A stretch of 64,000 bases of DNA from Ascochyta rabiei. Lineage: Eukaryota; Ascomycota; Dothideomycetes; Pleosporales; Didymellaceae. Made by a program: the position numbers and the translations under genes. Numbering within the stretch: position 1 is the first letter of the stretch; every line of letters starts with the position of its first letter. Below the pieces are notes generated by a model. The model was not told where the DNA came from, made no database searches, and saw only the letters and a program-made list of their open reading frames with translations. Location of the stretch: contig NC_082417.1 of NCBI RefSeq assembly GCF_004011695.2, positions 1,240,001 to 1,304,000 on the forward strand, read 5' to 3'. This document shows positions 21,652 to 33,300 of the stretch, piece after piece.

Positions 21652-22893
21652 TTACCACACACCATCATAGGTAGCGGAGGCGAATGCGGCAGAACCCTCC
21701 AAAACAGCAATCGGAACACAACCTGTGGTGTTTGGAGGTGGTGAAATAGTCGCTGCACTGGCCCACTCCCACATGCCAGCGCCTTCTTTCAGCCAATTCT
21801 TCATCTTTTCGAGACACCACTCGTCAACCCACTCCCCTGCCTTAACATCCCATTCTATCTCTGGAGGCCACCACTCGTTATTCGCCCTCTTTAAGGATAT
21901 CTTCTCTCCAATCATCACACTCGCATCGAAATCCCCAATAACAATCTCCTTCAAAACAACACCCCCGTCTTCACCTTTTTCCTCTCCAATCGTGACAAAT
22001 ACATTCATTGGCCGGAGATCGCAATGAATCAACCCGAGTCCATGAAGATGCCGCATTCCCCTCTCGATACCTCGTATGACAAGCGGAACATGGCGCGGCA
22101 GCAACAACCTCTTCATCAGCACAAACTCATGCAAGTCCATACTGTACCGCTGATACGCGATACTAACCACTCTTTCCTCTTCCCCAAACATCTTCGTCTG
22201 CACGCCCAAATACCGCGCCAGATTTGAATGCGGCGACTGAGCAATCACCTCGCACCGCGAAACCTCTTGGTACGTCGCGCGAGCGTGGTGGTCGCTTCTG
22301 TATCTCTCCCGAGCGAGAAATGCTTGGCTTTTCACAAACACATCCGCATCTTCTTCGTCTCCCGCGAATTTTTGCATCCACGGTTGGTGCGCCGGGAACA
22401 GGTAGCTCGCAGGCACGACGTGCATGGGCAGGCATGCGAATTCCGCTCCGTCGCCATGAAGCGTTTGCAGTGCTTTCCACTCCACGGTGGGATGGTGGCC
22501 GTGGAAGAGAAAACCACGGTTGCTCAAGAGGAGGTAGTGAGTTCTTCCTGATCGCTGGTCCATGCTGGAAAGGACCGTGAAGTGGGTGTTGTAGATGGGG
22601 ATTTCTACAGGCGGGCCAGTGCCCCATGAGCTTTCGAACTTGAACCCGGATTGTGTGTTCCCAGGAGTTGACGAGGAGCAGTGATCTATGACGAACGGGT
22701 CAGAAATGCCCCAGTTATCGCCTATGTCTGCGTAGTCCTCCGAGTGGGTAGGATTGAGATTCGCGGAGTCCTGGAAGGCGGGCCTGCCTTCCCACGTCGG
22801 TCTATCAAAGGGTGTAGCACTCGTTGCTGGTGTTGTGACAACCTCTTCTGAAGTGGTGGATGCCATAATGTTGTATGAATCGGAAGAAGTCAT
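21652..22893 (-). CDS. Protein kinase-like protein (atypical, DFD motif)
   Basis: 413-aa single-exon model starting at ATG 22893; a second ATG nine codons on (MASTTSEE) is also possible. The C-terminal 200 residues follow kinase landmarks: the N-lobe Lys cannot be assigned with confidence, the catalytic loop reads HCDLRPMNVF (canonical HRDLKPxN), and the magnesium loop reads GDFDASV (canonical DFG). PPEIEW may stand for the APE region. The R-to-C and G-to-D substitutions suggest a divergent kinase or pseudokinase. The N-terminal 90 residues are Ser/Thr-rich and low complexity. The stop is immediately followed by a possible GTAAGA donor, so a short extra exon cannot be excluded. Confidence 0.65.
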   Translation of the reverse strand: MTSSDSYNIMASTTSEEVVTTPATSATPFDRPTWEGRPAFQDSANLNPTHSEDYADIGDNWGISDPFVIDHCSSSTPGNTQSGFKFESSWGTGPPVEIPIYNTHFTVLSSMDQRSGRTHYLLLSNRGFLFHGHHPTVEWKALQTLHGDGAEFACLPMHVVPASYLFPAHQPWMQKFAGDEEDADVFVKSQAFLARERYRSDHHARATYQEVSRCEVIAQSPHSNLARYLGVQTKMFGEEERVVSIAYQRYSMDLHEFVLMKRLLLPRHVPLVIRGIERGMRHLHGLGLIHCDLRPMNVFVTIGEEKGEDGGVVLKEIVIGDFDASVMIGEKISLKRANNEWWPPEIEWDVKAGEWVDEWCLEKMKNWLKEGAGMWEWASAATISPPPNTTGCVPIAVLEGSAAFASATYDGVW

Positions 22894-24457
22894 GGTAGAA
22901 ATGGTTGTTAGTGGGAGCGTGTTGCTGGTGTGTATGTGGATGAAAGGCCTGATATGACTCGAGCTAATGCAGTATAATGAAAGTGAGATATAGTACGGGC
23001 CGTGTACACTTTATATACCAGCAGAGTGCGTGGCCCAATATTGACTGTGCCATGACAAAGTTGGGACGCTGTGCCATTCTTTGGTTCACTTATTCGAACC
23101 ACTGATCTGCACGCCAGATCACAGGACGCAGAACCAGCACATATATATCCCGGAAAAATGACTGCGGTTCGGTCGTTTCAATCATCTGTCTGTCCAATGA
23201 CCTCTAATGAACTTGACCCTGTGACACAGCGACCTCTGACAGTACCGTTATCTGAGGATTGCAATACGTGATAGCACTGCCTGGCTTCTGTGATCGAGTA
23301 TCCTTACCCCGAAACGTGCAGCGAAACGAACAAAAGGCGGACACAGCCCACCAAATGACTGCGGAACAGGACTGCGACTATGGTGTCTACAGTCAGTATG
23401 CTGTTAAGTAATCTCCAAAACCAGGCTCTCCAGAGTTCAACTCCATTCCAGTGCCTACACGTTACTGGTTAGAGAGATTGCATCAACTCCCCAATACCAC
23501 ATGACTTCAACAGTGAGCAAATCGGGCCATTCCTATAGACCCGATATAGCCGTCTGAAGCAAGTTGCAACTCTTCTTAGGCGCTTTGGCTAGAAACCAAG
23601 CCGGACTATACGAGGGTTAGGTATCATAATATCTCTAATTCTGGTAGCGAGCGGTGAATTTTTGACCGCACGAATTGACTCAACTGCTTGATCAGCTACA
23701 CGGAACGAAATAGGAATTAGTGCGTTCGTTACGTATGGAGAAGTGCGCATCGTCTACAGTGCGCAAAGCAAATGCTATACGCAACTAGGCAGCAAAGAAC
23801 GACTTTTTCTCCCAAGCTATAGCCGACAGTGCTGGCGGCATGATGGGAAGGTCTGTTTGTTTTGTTGTACATGCATCCATAAGATAGCCTTCCATCACAT
23901 CACTTAACCGTGAAAGCAGAGGATACATACACTGCTCAAGTTCGAAGTAATTGGAGTGTTGGATATGTAAGCCGGATGTTTATGTCCTAAGCAGATGTCG
24001 AGAAATGGACAGCCTTCGGTAACAGTTCTTATGCATAAACGATCAGCTATCTCAATCTGTAGCAACCATGAACCGTGGAATGATTCATTCCGTACAGGGT
24101 AATAATCAAGGAATAAGATGTGCAAAGAAGTAACATTGTTCTGATCCGGCGGGAAGCGGGAGATTCCGTGGCGAACCGGCGGCGTCTACCAACTTTAGCA
24201 ATTCATAGAATAACCTCAATGTTTTGTTTCTTCTTGTGTTGTGTAGCCTCGTTAGCATGTGTATGTGCTAAAAGCCGTTCAGGAAACAGTCCTGTTTCGG
24301 CGAAGCTGTTCGTATCCACTCATACCGGCAGCGAGGCTGTGTTTTGAGGCTGTGCACTGGAACTAACAACCTGACTTCTGGTTCACAGTCTATTAGGTTT
24401 GCACGATGCAATCACTTATTGAACAATACCCACCTGCACAATTATCTCAAAGAATGT
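22894..24457. other. Intergenic, no supported gene
   Basis: 1.56 kb between divergent genes. No frame above about 75 codons with any recognisable feature. Confidence 0.5.
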
Positions 24458-26155
24458 ATGTCGGCCCACTCCGAACTGGTTTACCCGCCTTTAGGGTCAG
24501 CAAGGCACAGCTTCCGTTTGTTGCGAGTGCTGCTTAGCCGTAGTTGCACCTCACCCATTCAATGCGAACTGTTCGCGGCAGACCTCCAAAATCACGTCGA
24601 CACTTTCACAGCTTTGTCATATGTGTGGGGACCACCAGAGCCATCATATGTCATCACAGTCAACGGGGCCACGCTCGTCGTCCGGAAGAACCTTAGGCAC
24701 TTCCTCGAAGCCATTCGTCCAAGACGCAAGAGCCGAGTTGTCTGGACAGATGCGGTCTGTATCAATCAGCAGGATGTAGGAGAAAGAAGTAGTCAGGTTC
24801 AGATGATGGGCGACATATACGCGAATGCGAAGATGGTTTACAGCTTCCTGGGTCATGATCAACACACCGAAGCGATACTCAAGAGCATCAAGAGCAATTG
24901 GCTGCTTCATCGATACAACCAAGAAACGACCAGGATTTCTTGGAACGAGCTGTCACAAGTAGATTATTGGACCAGGCTATGGATTGTGCAAGAGTTCACC
25001 TTGGCGAAGAAAATTTGCTTTGTAGCTGGACACACGACGATGCCCTTTTCATACAACGACTACTGGTCGGCCAAGCATGGAAAAACATCACACAAACTCT
25101 ACCCAAGTCTGCACAGGAGGCGTCAGGGAGCTTCCGCGGAAAGCCGAACAATGGCGGGAATGATGGACGATCACCAAAGCGGACTGCAGAAAGCCTATGA
25201 TGATAACTTTGAGGATTTCTTTGATCTATATGGTACATTACACTGTGCTCTTCCACAAGATCGAGTGTTCGCTTTGCTTTGCTTACTGATGCAAAGTTCA
25301 AGGGAGCGTATCCATGGCGAGGACAGCACCCAACTCGCGAAGCTCATTGACTACACAGTATCACCGTATGATCTCTTGTGGAACATCCTTCAATTTCAGC
25401 ATTTATTGTTGTCAGAGCCCTTGAGGTTCATATGGCAATACAAACTCAACGTCATCCAGGGCTCGCAAGACGTCGGGAGGATGAAACGTATCCGGCTAGA
25501 ATTTTGTCCAATGGTCCAGCTTTCGGTATCACCAGCTATTGCTTGCGCCAGTGAGCAGCTCAGTAACGTGCAATCGCAGTTGTACTTTCGGAAACTCAAC
25601 TTCCTAGATGCTTCTTGCGAAAATGCACGCTTCACTGTTTTCCAATACTCATGGTCCAATGATATGCCACGGCATTACGTTCTGGTGAAGCGTTTGCGCA
25701 GGAGATCTCGGCATACTCACGCAAAAGCTGTAAGATATCTAGCACACACGTGTGTCCTGGTGCAGTCGTGCGGAGGGGAGTGCGAGAGAGGGTGTAAGGG
25801 CCACACCATCATCGGGTTTGCTCAGGTTTACACGACTGCACACTACGACAGACCTCCATTTTATGTTCGTGACGCTCATTTTTGCGACGAAGATGACCTG
25901 CGTATGAAAATCCACCCGGGCAAGTATCTTGAGCGACTGGTTCAAATGGTAACCTTACCGGTCCTTCCGTCCTCCCTGGAGGGCGCACCGTCACTTTTCC
26001 ATGCCGGCAGTCAGGGGGTGGATCGCAATAGATCCAGTACCTGCCCCCGGTATTGGCTTTCGACCACGGTAGACTCACTTGTACGACTCTCAACTGCCGC
26101 AGTGAAAATCGAGGATGCGTTTCTCCGGACATATACGTACGTTCCCATAATTTGA
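24458..26155 (+). CDS. HET-domain heterokaryon incompatibility-type protein
   Basis: HET proteins trigger allorecognition-linked programmed cell death in filamentous ascomycetes. The model is one exon of 565 aa from ATG 24458; the frame extends upstream only from non-ATG codons. All three HET signatures are intact: FTALSYVWG (about 51-59), VVWTDAVCINQQD with MMGDIYANAKMVYSFLG after it, and YWTRLWIVQEFTLA. The central DFFDLYGTLHCALPQDRVFALL fits the usual 'DPRDKVFALL' segment. The C-terminal 250 residues are variable, with a basic patch (KRLRRRSRHTHAK), and match nothing I know. It looks intact, unlike the HET-like relic at 55.7-57.4 kb. Confidence 0.88.
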   Translation: MSAHSELVYPPLGSARHSFRLLRVLLSRSCTSPIQCELFAADLQNHVDTFTALSYVWGPPEPSYVITVNGATLVVRKNLRHFLEAIRPRRKSRVVWTDAVCINQQDVGERSSQVQMMGDIYANAKMVYSFLGHDQHTEAILKSIKSNWLLHRYNQETTRISWNELSQVDYWTRLWIVQEFTLAKKICFVAGHTTMPFSYNDYWSAKHGKTSHKLYPSLHRRRQGASAESRTMAGMMDDHQSGLQKAYDDNFEDFFDLYGTLHCALPQDRVFALLCLLMQSSRERIHGEDSTQLAKLIDYTVSPYDLLWNILQFQHLLLSEPLRFIWQYKLNVIQGSQDVGRMKRIRLEFCPMVQLSVSPAIACASEQLSNVQSQLYFRKLNFLDASCENARFTVFQYSWSNDMPRHYVLVKRLRRRSRHTHAKAVRYLAHTCVLVQSCGGECERGCKGHTIIGFAQVYTTAHYDRPPFYVRDAHFCDEDDLRMKIHPGKYLERLVQMVTLPVLPSSLEGAPSLFHAGSQGVDRNRSSTCPRYWLSTTVDSLVRLSTAAVKIEDAFLRTYTYVPII

Positions 26156-27453
26156 CGCGGATTTCGAAGGTTCTATGTTAACAAGAGCAGCAATGTTTTC
26201 TGAAATCCAGACACCGACTTCAACCGTACTTGACGCCCGTGTTGATCTCAAAATGGTCTTGTATTCCTATCTATACATGCCTTCAATATAACCCTGGTGG
26301 TACGCAAGGAACATTTGGCATCCTCTATGCACGGGAAACCAAAAAACGTGGTGTACTTTAATTTGAACGCAAACCACACACGATGTATCAACCCTCTTCA
26401 AATGTGTTGTGGATATCAACTCCCTAGAGGTTGAGGCACGATCTCACCGTGCGAGCCGTATTCGCGATGCTTGTCACCGATGGTCTATGGCGTCCCCCAC
26501 AGAGCCTTTCATATTGGGTCCGAGAAGGAAGAATCTAGTGAGACCCGTATCTTGGAGACAAAAAAGCGACGGAACATGGCCAGCAAGGGTGTAATTGGGA
26601 ACTCATTGTACAGAAGCTGATCAAATTCCAAGAACTCCTCGCGGCCTCTGATTCGTGCCTTGAACCAATCGCCCTGTAAGAAAATACACCATGAATAAAG
26701 GCCCGAGAGAAACATATTTAGTTCTTACACCACTACCATCTAGACTAAAATGTCTCTGTAATTAAACCTAGTCTATTCCGTCATCCTGGAGTCTATATCC
26801 GGCAAATAACCATCTGCAATGTAAAAAAAAAAAAAAAAAAGCGATACCCAGACAGCAAGACGAGCAGAAAATCCCCACCAACTTGATTTAAAATAGATGC
26901 TATTCACGCGTACACCACGTGTCCCTATACAGAGTGAAATCTAAAAGCCCTCGCCTCGTAAAAGAACACACGCCAGGCTGAGAGGCCTCAAAAGGCCAAA
27001 AGTTCAATCCAAACCACTATCCCAGGGGCCTGTTTGTTCTCTTTCCCCCTGATGACCTGTAGCTACTCTGGTTTCAGAGTGTAGGGGAATCGTGCTGGAT
27101 TTGCTGGCGGCACTGGTGTTTTGATATCTGCATTGGATGACGGTGTGCACAGCAACGGAGAGGGCGCGGGAAGCGGGTGAGCGACAAGAAGGGCAGGGTG
27201 GGGGGTGTGGCGTTGGGGGTGGATAGGAAGAAAAGGTATAATAACTAACAATAGTAGAAGGAGGAATTATAGAGATTATATAGAGTTATTCTTACTAGAT
27301 TATACTATAACATAGTCTAAGTCTATAGAAGAGTTTAGAATTGTGGTGTAGGTATAGTGTTTAAAGTGAATAGAAAGAAAAAGTACATTAACTAACAATA
27401 GTAAAAAGGAAAACTGTAGGGATTATAAGATACGCAGTGCTCTACATCTAACT
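26156..27453. other. Gene-poor, AT-leaning region
   Basis: 1.3 kb without a supported gene. It has an A18 run (26823-26840) and a degenerate direct repeat of about 60 bp (27221-27280 and 27368-27427, spaced 147 bp) just past the LDH stop. Confidence 0.5.
27221..27427. repeat. Degenerate direct repeat pair downstream of LDH
   Basis: Two AT-rich segments of about 60 bp, starting at 27221 and 27368, share the core AACTAACAATAGTA and the flanks AGAAAAG/AGAAAAA and GATTATA. The second ends about 26 bp from the LDH stop codon. Confidence 0.6.
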
Positions 27454-28453
27454 TTAAGCATTGATGATCTCCTTCAGTGCCTCGGCACTCTTCTTCAGCT
27501 TCTCCTTCTCCTCCCCTGACAGTCCCAGCTCGATCGTCCGCACCAGCCCTCCACGTCCAAGAACGGCCGGTATGCTCAGACAAACACCCAGCTCCTCCTG
27601 CCAGTGGCTGACGGGGCGGATGTTCCTCTGGTCGAAGAGGATGGATTTGCATATACTAGCCGCCACACCGCCGATACCGTAGTTGGTCGCGCCCTTGTTC
27701 TCGATGATGTTGGTCGCTTTGTTCTTGGTGTCTTCTGCAATGGCGTCCTTGTCGAGGTTGGTGTCGGGGAGTAGGGCCTGCTCGAGCGGCACGCCGCCGA
27801 TAGACGCAGCGCTCCAGGCGACGAATTGAGACTCGCCGTGCTCGCCGAGGACGTAGGCGTCGATGCTGGACGCAGCGACTTCGGCTTTGGAGGCGAGAAC
27901 GCCGCGCAGGCGCGCGCTGTCAAGGAAAGTACCGGAACCGATGACCTGGGACTTGGGGAGGGAAGAGTACTCTTGTGCGAAGTAGGTGATGACGTCGACG
28001 GGGTTGGCGACCAGCAGGAGGATGGTGTGGTCTGCGAAGGGCTGCATGTCGGAGATTGCCGATTTGAGGATGGACTTGTTGCGCCCGATTAGGTCGGTTC
28101 GCGACTCGCCTTGTGAAGTATCAACCATTTGCACACGTCGGTGTCACGAGAGAGTGGAGGCAGAAGGTGTGGAGGAGATTTGTACCTTTCTTTTGTTTCG
28201 CGCCGGCCGTGAAGACAATGATGTCGCATTGACCTGCTTCCTTGTGTGTTCCTGCCCGGACGCGTGTGCTGGTGTTGCCGTGGAATGTGGCGTCTGACAG
28301 ATCCTGGACCTGTGCGTCTCTGACCTCCTCCTTAGGGTCGATCATTAGGATATCGCCAGCTACAGGGTTCATGATCAGCGAGTATGCGATCGTAGCACCA
28401 ACATCGCCGGCGCCGACGATGGCGACGGAGGAAGTGAGTTTGGGGTCTGGCAT
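27454..28453 (-). CDS. L-lactate dehydrogenase (NAD-dependent)
   Basis: Interconverts pyruvate and L-lactate with NADH. Exons 28186-28453 and 27454-28109 around a 76-nt intron (GTACAA...TCACAAG); the join reads AGAKQKKGESRTDL. The 307-aa product has NAD-binding GAGDVG (14-19). The Gln in KQKKGESR is at the position that favours pyruvate over oxaloacetate in LDHs; Asp153 and Arg156 are in LDSARLRG, and catalytic His180 in GEHGES. So LDH rather than malate dehydrogenase is well supported. Eukaryotic-type L-LDH is not universal in ascomycetes, so transfer is possible but not shown by the intron-containing structure. Confidence 0.9.
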
Positions 28454-29050
28454 GGCGGAGATGTGATTTGAGGGTGAGATTTGAGTGTGAGGTTTGGGTG
28501 TGTAACTGTGGAGGGTACAGAGGTTGGTGGAGGATTCCGAGCTCTTTCATTATTTCGTGTTCGAGGCACGTCATGGTCATGTACGTCATTACCGTGGAGT
28601 GGGACCCTGCAGCAGTCTAGACTCCAAGTGCTCGGATGTTGTGGTGTAATTCCCAAGGCATCCAGTCGCTCTGTTTATCGAGCCCAGCGCCAGTACCGCG
28701 CATGCCGTGTGCTTCCGCCTCGATGACTTTAGACAAACTCCTCCTCGTACACGGGTATGCGTGGCCTTGCTCGTACCTTTACAATCCGTGGCTGCCTTGA
28801 TCTGGTCTTCCGGGAGGTTAGTGTGCGTCCAAGACAGACGGGCAGCTGATAAAATGCATTGAAGAATGCATTGAAGAATGCATTGAAGAATGCATTGAAT
28901 AATGCAATGAACATGTGGTGCAAGTTCAGTGCAAAATACATTGAATGATCCATTGAATAATGCAATGAACATCAAGTGCAAGTCCAGTGTAAGATGCATT
29001 GAATGATGCAATGAACATCGAGTGCAAGATGCAGTGCAAAAAGCAGTACG
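28454..29050. other. LDH upstream region with minisatellite
   Basis: About 600 bp between the LDH ATG and the SLX8-like stop codon, both minus strand. The left half should hold the LDH promoter; the right half holds the ATTGAA-type repeats. Frames here arise from the repeats. Confidence 0.6.
28852..29040. repeat. Two-level ATTGAA-rich minisatellite
   Basis: Four 12-nt units (GAATGCATTGAA type) at about 28852-28900 are followed by about three longer units of 46-58 nt that start CATTGAATRATGCAATGAACAT and end in a GTGCAAG...AGTG stretch. It lies 3' of the RING gene. Confidence 0.75.
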
Positions 29051-29902
29051 TTAATGTACCTTTGGGGCCGTAGCGGGAGGCATCGCGGCAGGCTTCCTCC
29101 GCGGCTGCGTGGCTAGGCCCTTCTTTAGCAGAATGGGGATGATGTCGGTAGCCCTGGTGCGGCTGATGCTCTTTCGACAGACGGGGCACTGCGATCGTTT
29201 TGGTTCCCCCGGGCCGGTGCGGTTTTCGCCGGCGATGAGAGCCTCCATGAGACAGGTGTGGCAGAAGAGGTGGCCTGCTGTTGGTCAGTGCTGTTGATCG
29301 AGGCTGATTTGGGGACTGGCAGTGAGCGCCAACGCACCGCATGCTGTGGCTGTGATGTCCGTCGGCCGGTCCATACAGATGACGCAGTTGAAGTTGTTGA
29401 AGGTCGTGACGGTCTCTTCTGGCCTGGGCTGTGACTCGAGCGCCTCTTCGCGCTGCCTCTGAAGGAGGTCGAAAAGGGCAGCGTCTTGTGATAGGTCCAT
29501 CTCGACCATGTTGGCAGGCGACTTGCCGTGGGGACGCTCGGCCGACGTGCCGTGGTCATGCTTGTGTCGCTTGGAGGAGGGGCCTGGTGCCGGCGAGTCG
29601 CGCTTTCGTCGTCGCGGCGGCGAGTCGGGGGCCGTGAGGTCTACGTGCGACGAGGTGAGGTCGACGTAGCCGTTGGACAGACGGCCAGGTTGGGGGCGCG
29701 ATGACGCCATGTCGTAGGGCGCCGAGCGTGTGTAGGCGAAGGCGGGGTTGAGGAGACTGTCGAAGAAGCCGGGGGCGTCGTGGGCAGGGTCGTGAGCAGG
29801 GGCAGCGTCAAGGGCAGGGTCGAGAGGCCCAGCGGGGGAAAAGGCAGCGTTGCCGTCCCAGGCCTGCGTGGACATGGACGGCGGCGAATCCGAGGCCGAC
29901 AT
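29051..29902 (-). CDS. SLX8-type RING-finger E3 ubiquitin ligase
   Basis: Exons 29338-29902 and 29051-29274 with a 63-nt intron (GTGCGT...CAACAGCAG) that splits the RING: CVICMDRP...TACG joins HLFCHTCL...QCPVCR. The 262-aa protein has a Ser/Pro-rich, disordered N-terminus with a basic patch (RRRKRD, SKRHKHDH) and SUMO-interaction-like hydrophobic/acidic segments (YVDLTSS, HVDLT), then a C-terminal C3HC4 RING and a short basic tail. This layout fits Slx8-type SUMO-targeted ubiquitin ligases, which act in the nucleus on sumoylated DNA-repair proteins. The start context is an ideal GCCACCATG. Paralogous RING ligases cannot be excluded. Confidence 0.78.
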
Positions 29903-30340
29903 GGTGGCAAGGCAGGCTGTGGTGCGCTCAAGACTCAAGTGGGCATCACAAAGAAGTGCACGGCCCACGGGTGCATCGCGCAGACGGTTGTGTTGGACGC
30001 GGCAGTCACGTGCACCGTCCGCCGCCCACCGGTTGGCAGTGGAGAGGGGAGAGGGGAAGGCGTCCGAGCGTGGGCGCGTGTGTGAGGGCGGACAGGGGAA
30101 GGCGTCCGAGCGTGGGCGCGTGTGTGACGGCGGTGGGCGGACAGGGGAGGGGGAGGGACAGCGGGTAGGGCTGCAGGCCAGGCTTGCGTGTGATTCGTCG
30201 AGGACGTCCGCCGTGGAGACTCTGGAGAGGCGAGCTAGAGGCGGCCGAGTGACGACAGCACGATGGCAAGCGAGACGAGATGCACACCGCTCAGCACGCC
30301 AGGCGCAAGGCAACACCGTCCTGACGCTGCCCGACCGACG
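29903..30340. promoter_or_regulatory. Bidirectional SLX8-like / MIP1 promoter region
   Basis: 438 bp between two divergent ATGs, GC-rich, with a perfect 34-bp direct repeat (30052-30085 and 30094-30127). No coding signal of its own; a 29-aa upstream extension of MIP1 from an ATG at 30263 is possible. Confidence 0.6.
30052..30127. repeat. 34-bp perfect direct repeat in shared promoter
   Basis: The unit starting AGGGGAAGGCGTCCGAGCG and ending GTGTGTGA occurs twice, 42 bp apart. A third partial match (GGACAGGGGAGG) follows near 30139. Confidence 0.9.
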
Positions 30341-33300
30341 ATGCGCTGCCGCTCCGGCCGAAGCCTCGCGAGGGCTCGACGACTGCAGGCCGCCAGCCAC
30401 GCGGCACCGCGGCGATGCGCCACCACACAGCACCCGCCCACGGACGCAGGCGGCAGAGGGAGGAGGCGGAGGAGCCTGAAGCGTATGCACCGTCCCCCGC
30501 GCAGCGACACCAGCACCTGACACGCCCCAGTTCCGTCCGAGGCCCGCTTCAGCGAGATAGGGGTCCAGCACCTCTCCCGCCACGTCCACGCCCAGGTCTT
30601 CCCCGGCAAAGGCACGCAGCCACCGCGGGCGCTGGTGGCCCTCTCGCGCGACCACCTCGCCCGCCACGACCTGCTCGGCAAGAACCAAGACTCGACCCCG
30701 CCCGTGGCCTTCGACCTGCCGGCGCTGCACGGCGCCACCCTCGACGAGCACTTCCACCGCCTGGGCATGGACGCCGCCGAGCCCTACCTGGGCATGGCGA
30801 AGAAGCTGGCCTGGGCCAACCCCCCACCCAAGCCGCGCAGCTGGGTCCGGCGCAGCGGGTGGACCAGGTACAGCAGCGATGGATCCACAGAGGCCGTCGA
30901 CGTGCCGCGCGAGTCCATGCTGACCCTGGACACCGAGGTCATGTACAAGGAGACTTCGTTCGCCTGCATGGCCTGCGCCGTGAGCCCGACGGCCTGGTAT
31001 GCCTGGATCTCGCCCTGGCTGCTGGCCGAGTCCGAGTCGGACCGCCATCTGATCCCCCTGGGCGACCCAACCGTACCGCGCATCATCGTAGGACACAACA
31101 TTGGCTACGACCGCGCCCGAGTCGCGGAAGAGTACGACATCCGACAGTCCAAGAACTGCTTCATCGACACCATGTCCCTGCACGTGGCCTCCAACGGCAT
31201 GTGCTCGCGCCAACGGCCCTCCTGGATGAAGCACAAGAAGAGCCGCGACCTGCGAGACAAGATCGCCACCTCCGAGCACAACGCAGAGCTTTCCACCCTG
31301 CTCAACTCGGGCGCCATCCCCGACGAAGAGGAGGAGCTGTGGATGGGACGCAGCGCCGTCAACTCGCTGCGCGATGTGGCCAAGTTCCACTGCAACATCG
31401 CCATCGACAAAGCACAACGCGAGTACTTTGGCCAACTCGACAGGGCCGGCATCTGCGCAAGGCTCGACGAGCTGCTGGATTACTGCGCTGCCGATGTGGA
31501 CATCACCCACCGTGTCTACCAAAAGGTCTTTCCTCTGTTCATCGAGACGTGTCCGCATCCAGTCAGCTTCGCCGCTCTGCGCTTCATGGCAGCCGAGATC
31601 TTGCCTGTCAACGAGACCTGGGACGTCTACATCCACAATGCCGAAGCAACCTACCAGAGGCTCAACACCGCTGTGCGGGAACGCCTGGTCGCTCTCGCGG
31701 ACAAGGCTCTTCAAGTCAAGGACCAACCGGATGTGTACAACAACGACCCTTGGCTAAGCCAGCTGGACTGGTCTGGCCAGGAGATCAAAATGGTAAAGGG
31801 AAAGAAAAAGGGCGATCCGCCGAGACCCGCCGCAAGACAAAAGAAGCCAGGCATGCCGAAGTGGTACAAAGACCTGTTCGCCAAGAGCGATGCGCCCATG
31901 ACTTTGACGATACGGACGCGAGTGGCTCCGATCCTGCTGAGGCTGTCGTGGGAAGGCAGCCCACTGGTCTGGTCTGACGTGTACGGATGGACCTATCAAG
32001 TACCCATGGACGAGGTCTTTGCGTACAGCGAGAAAGGCATCAGGGAACTGGACATGATGGAAGAAGAGAATCTCAAGTTGCGCGACGACAGACAGCATGT
32101 CTACTACAAGATCCCACACAAAGACGGGCCACAGGCTCGCTGCACAAATCCTCTCGCAAAAGGCTATCTCCAGTATTTCGAAAAGGGAAAACTGACGTCC
32201 GCCTACGAATACGCCAAGGAAGCTCTGGAGATGAACGCCTCGTGCTCGTATTGGATCAGCGCAAGAGACAGAATCATGTCGCAGATGGCTGTCTACAGCA
32301 ACGAAGTACCCAACACACCGAAGCTCACATCGTCATCCGGCAAGGGGAAAGGGCACAGAGTCGGCTTCATCCTACCTCAACTCATCCCCATGGGCACCAT
32401 CACACGGAGAGCGGTCGAAAATACTTGGCTCACTGCCAGCAACGCCAAGAAGAACCGCGTAGGCTCGGAGCTAAAGTCCATGGTCCGCGCCCCAGAAGGC
32501 TACTGTTTCGTCGGCGCCGATGTCGACTCGGAAGAACTCTGGATTGCCAGTCTGGTCGGCGATGCCACTTTCCAGCTCCACGGCGGCAACGCTGTTGGCT
32601 TCATGACGCTCGAAGGCACCAAGGCTGCTGGCACAGATCTGCACTCGCGCACCGCCGGCATCCTCGGCATATCCCGCAATGACGCCAAGGTCTTCAACTA
32701 CGGCCGCATCTACGGTGCTGGGCTGAAGTTCGCAGCGACCCTGCTCCGCCAGTTCAACCCCGGGCTCACCGACGCGCAGACGAGCAACACAGCAAACGAC
32801 CTTTACCAGAACACCAAGGGCAAGAAGACAACAAGAAAGCAGCTGCATGAGCGGCCCTTCTGGAGAGGCGGGACAGAGAGTTTTGTGTTCAACAAGCTCG
32901 AGGACTTTGCTGAGCAAGAACGACCCCGTACCCCCGTTCTCGGCGCTGCCATCACCGAAGCACTGCAGCGCCGATACCTCACCAAAGGCGGCTTCATGAC
33001 GAGCCGCATCAACTGGGCAATCCAGTCCAGTGGCGTTGATTACCTGCACTTGCTCATCATCGGCATGGAGTATCTCGCGCGACGCTACAACATCGACGCC
33101 CGTCTCGCCATCACAGTGCACGACGAGATCCGCTATCTGGTCAAGGAGAAGGACAAGTACCGCGCAGCCTTGGCCATGCAGGTCGCTAACGTCTGGACGC
33201 GCGCCATGTTCGCGCAGCAGATGGGAATCAACGAGCTCCCACAGTCGTGTGCGTACTTCTCCGCCATAGACATCGACCACGTTCTGCGAAAAGAAGTGGA

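Noticed and set aside
28860..29040. CRISPR-like regular repeats
   Set aside because: Units are adjacent minisatellite copies without unique spacers, in a eukaryotic genome.
29285..31726. 813-codon minus-strand frame
   Set aside because: Its left third is the real RING exon read upstream of its ATG; the rest is antisense to MIP1, which has all polymerase and exonuclease motifs on the plus strand. High GC makes long antisense frames.
30415..31977. 520-codon plus-strand frame overlapping MIP1
   Set aside because: Arg/Pro-rich shadow in another frame of MIP1, no domain.
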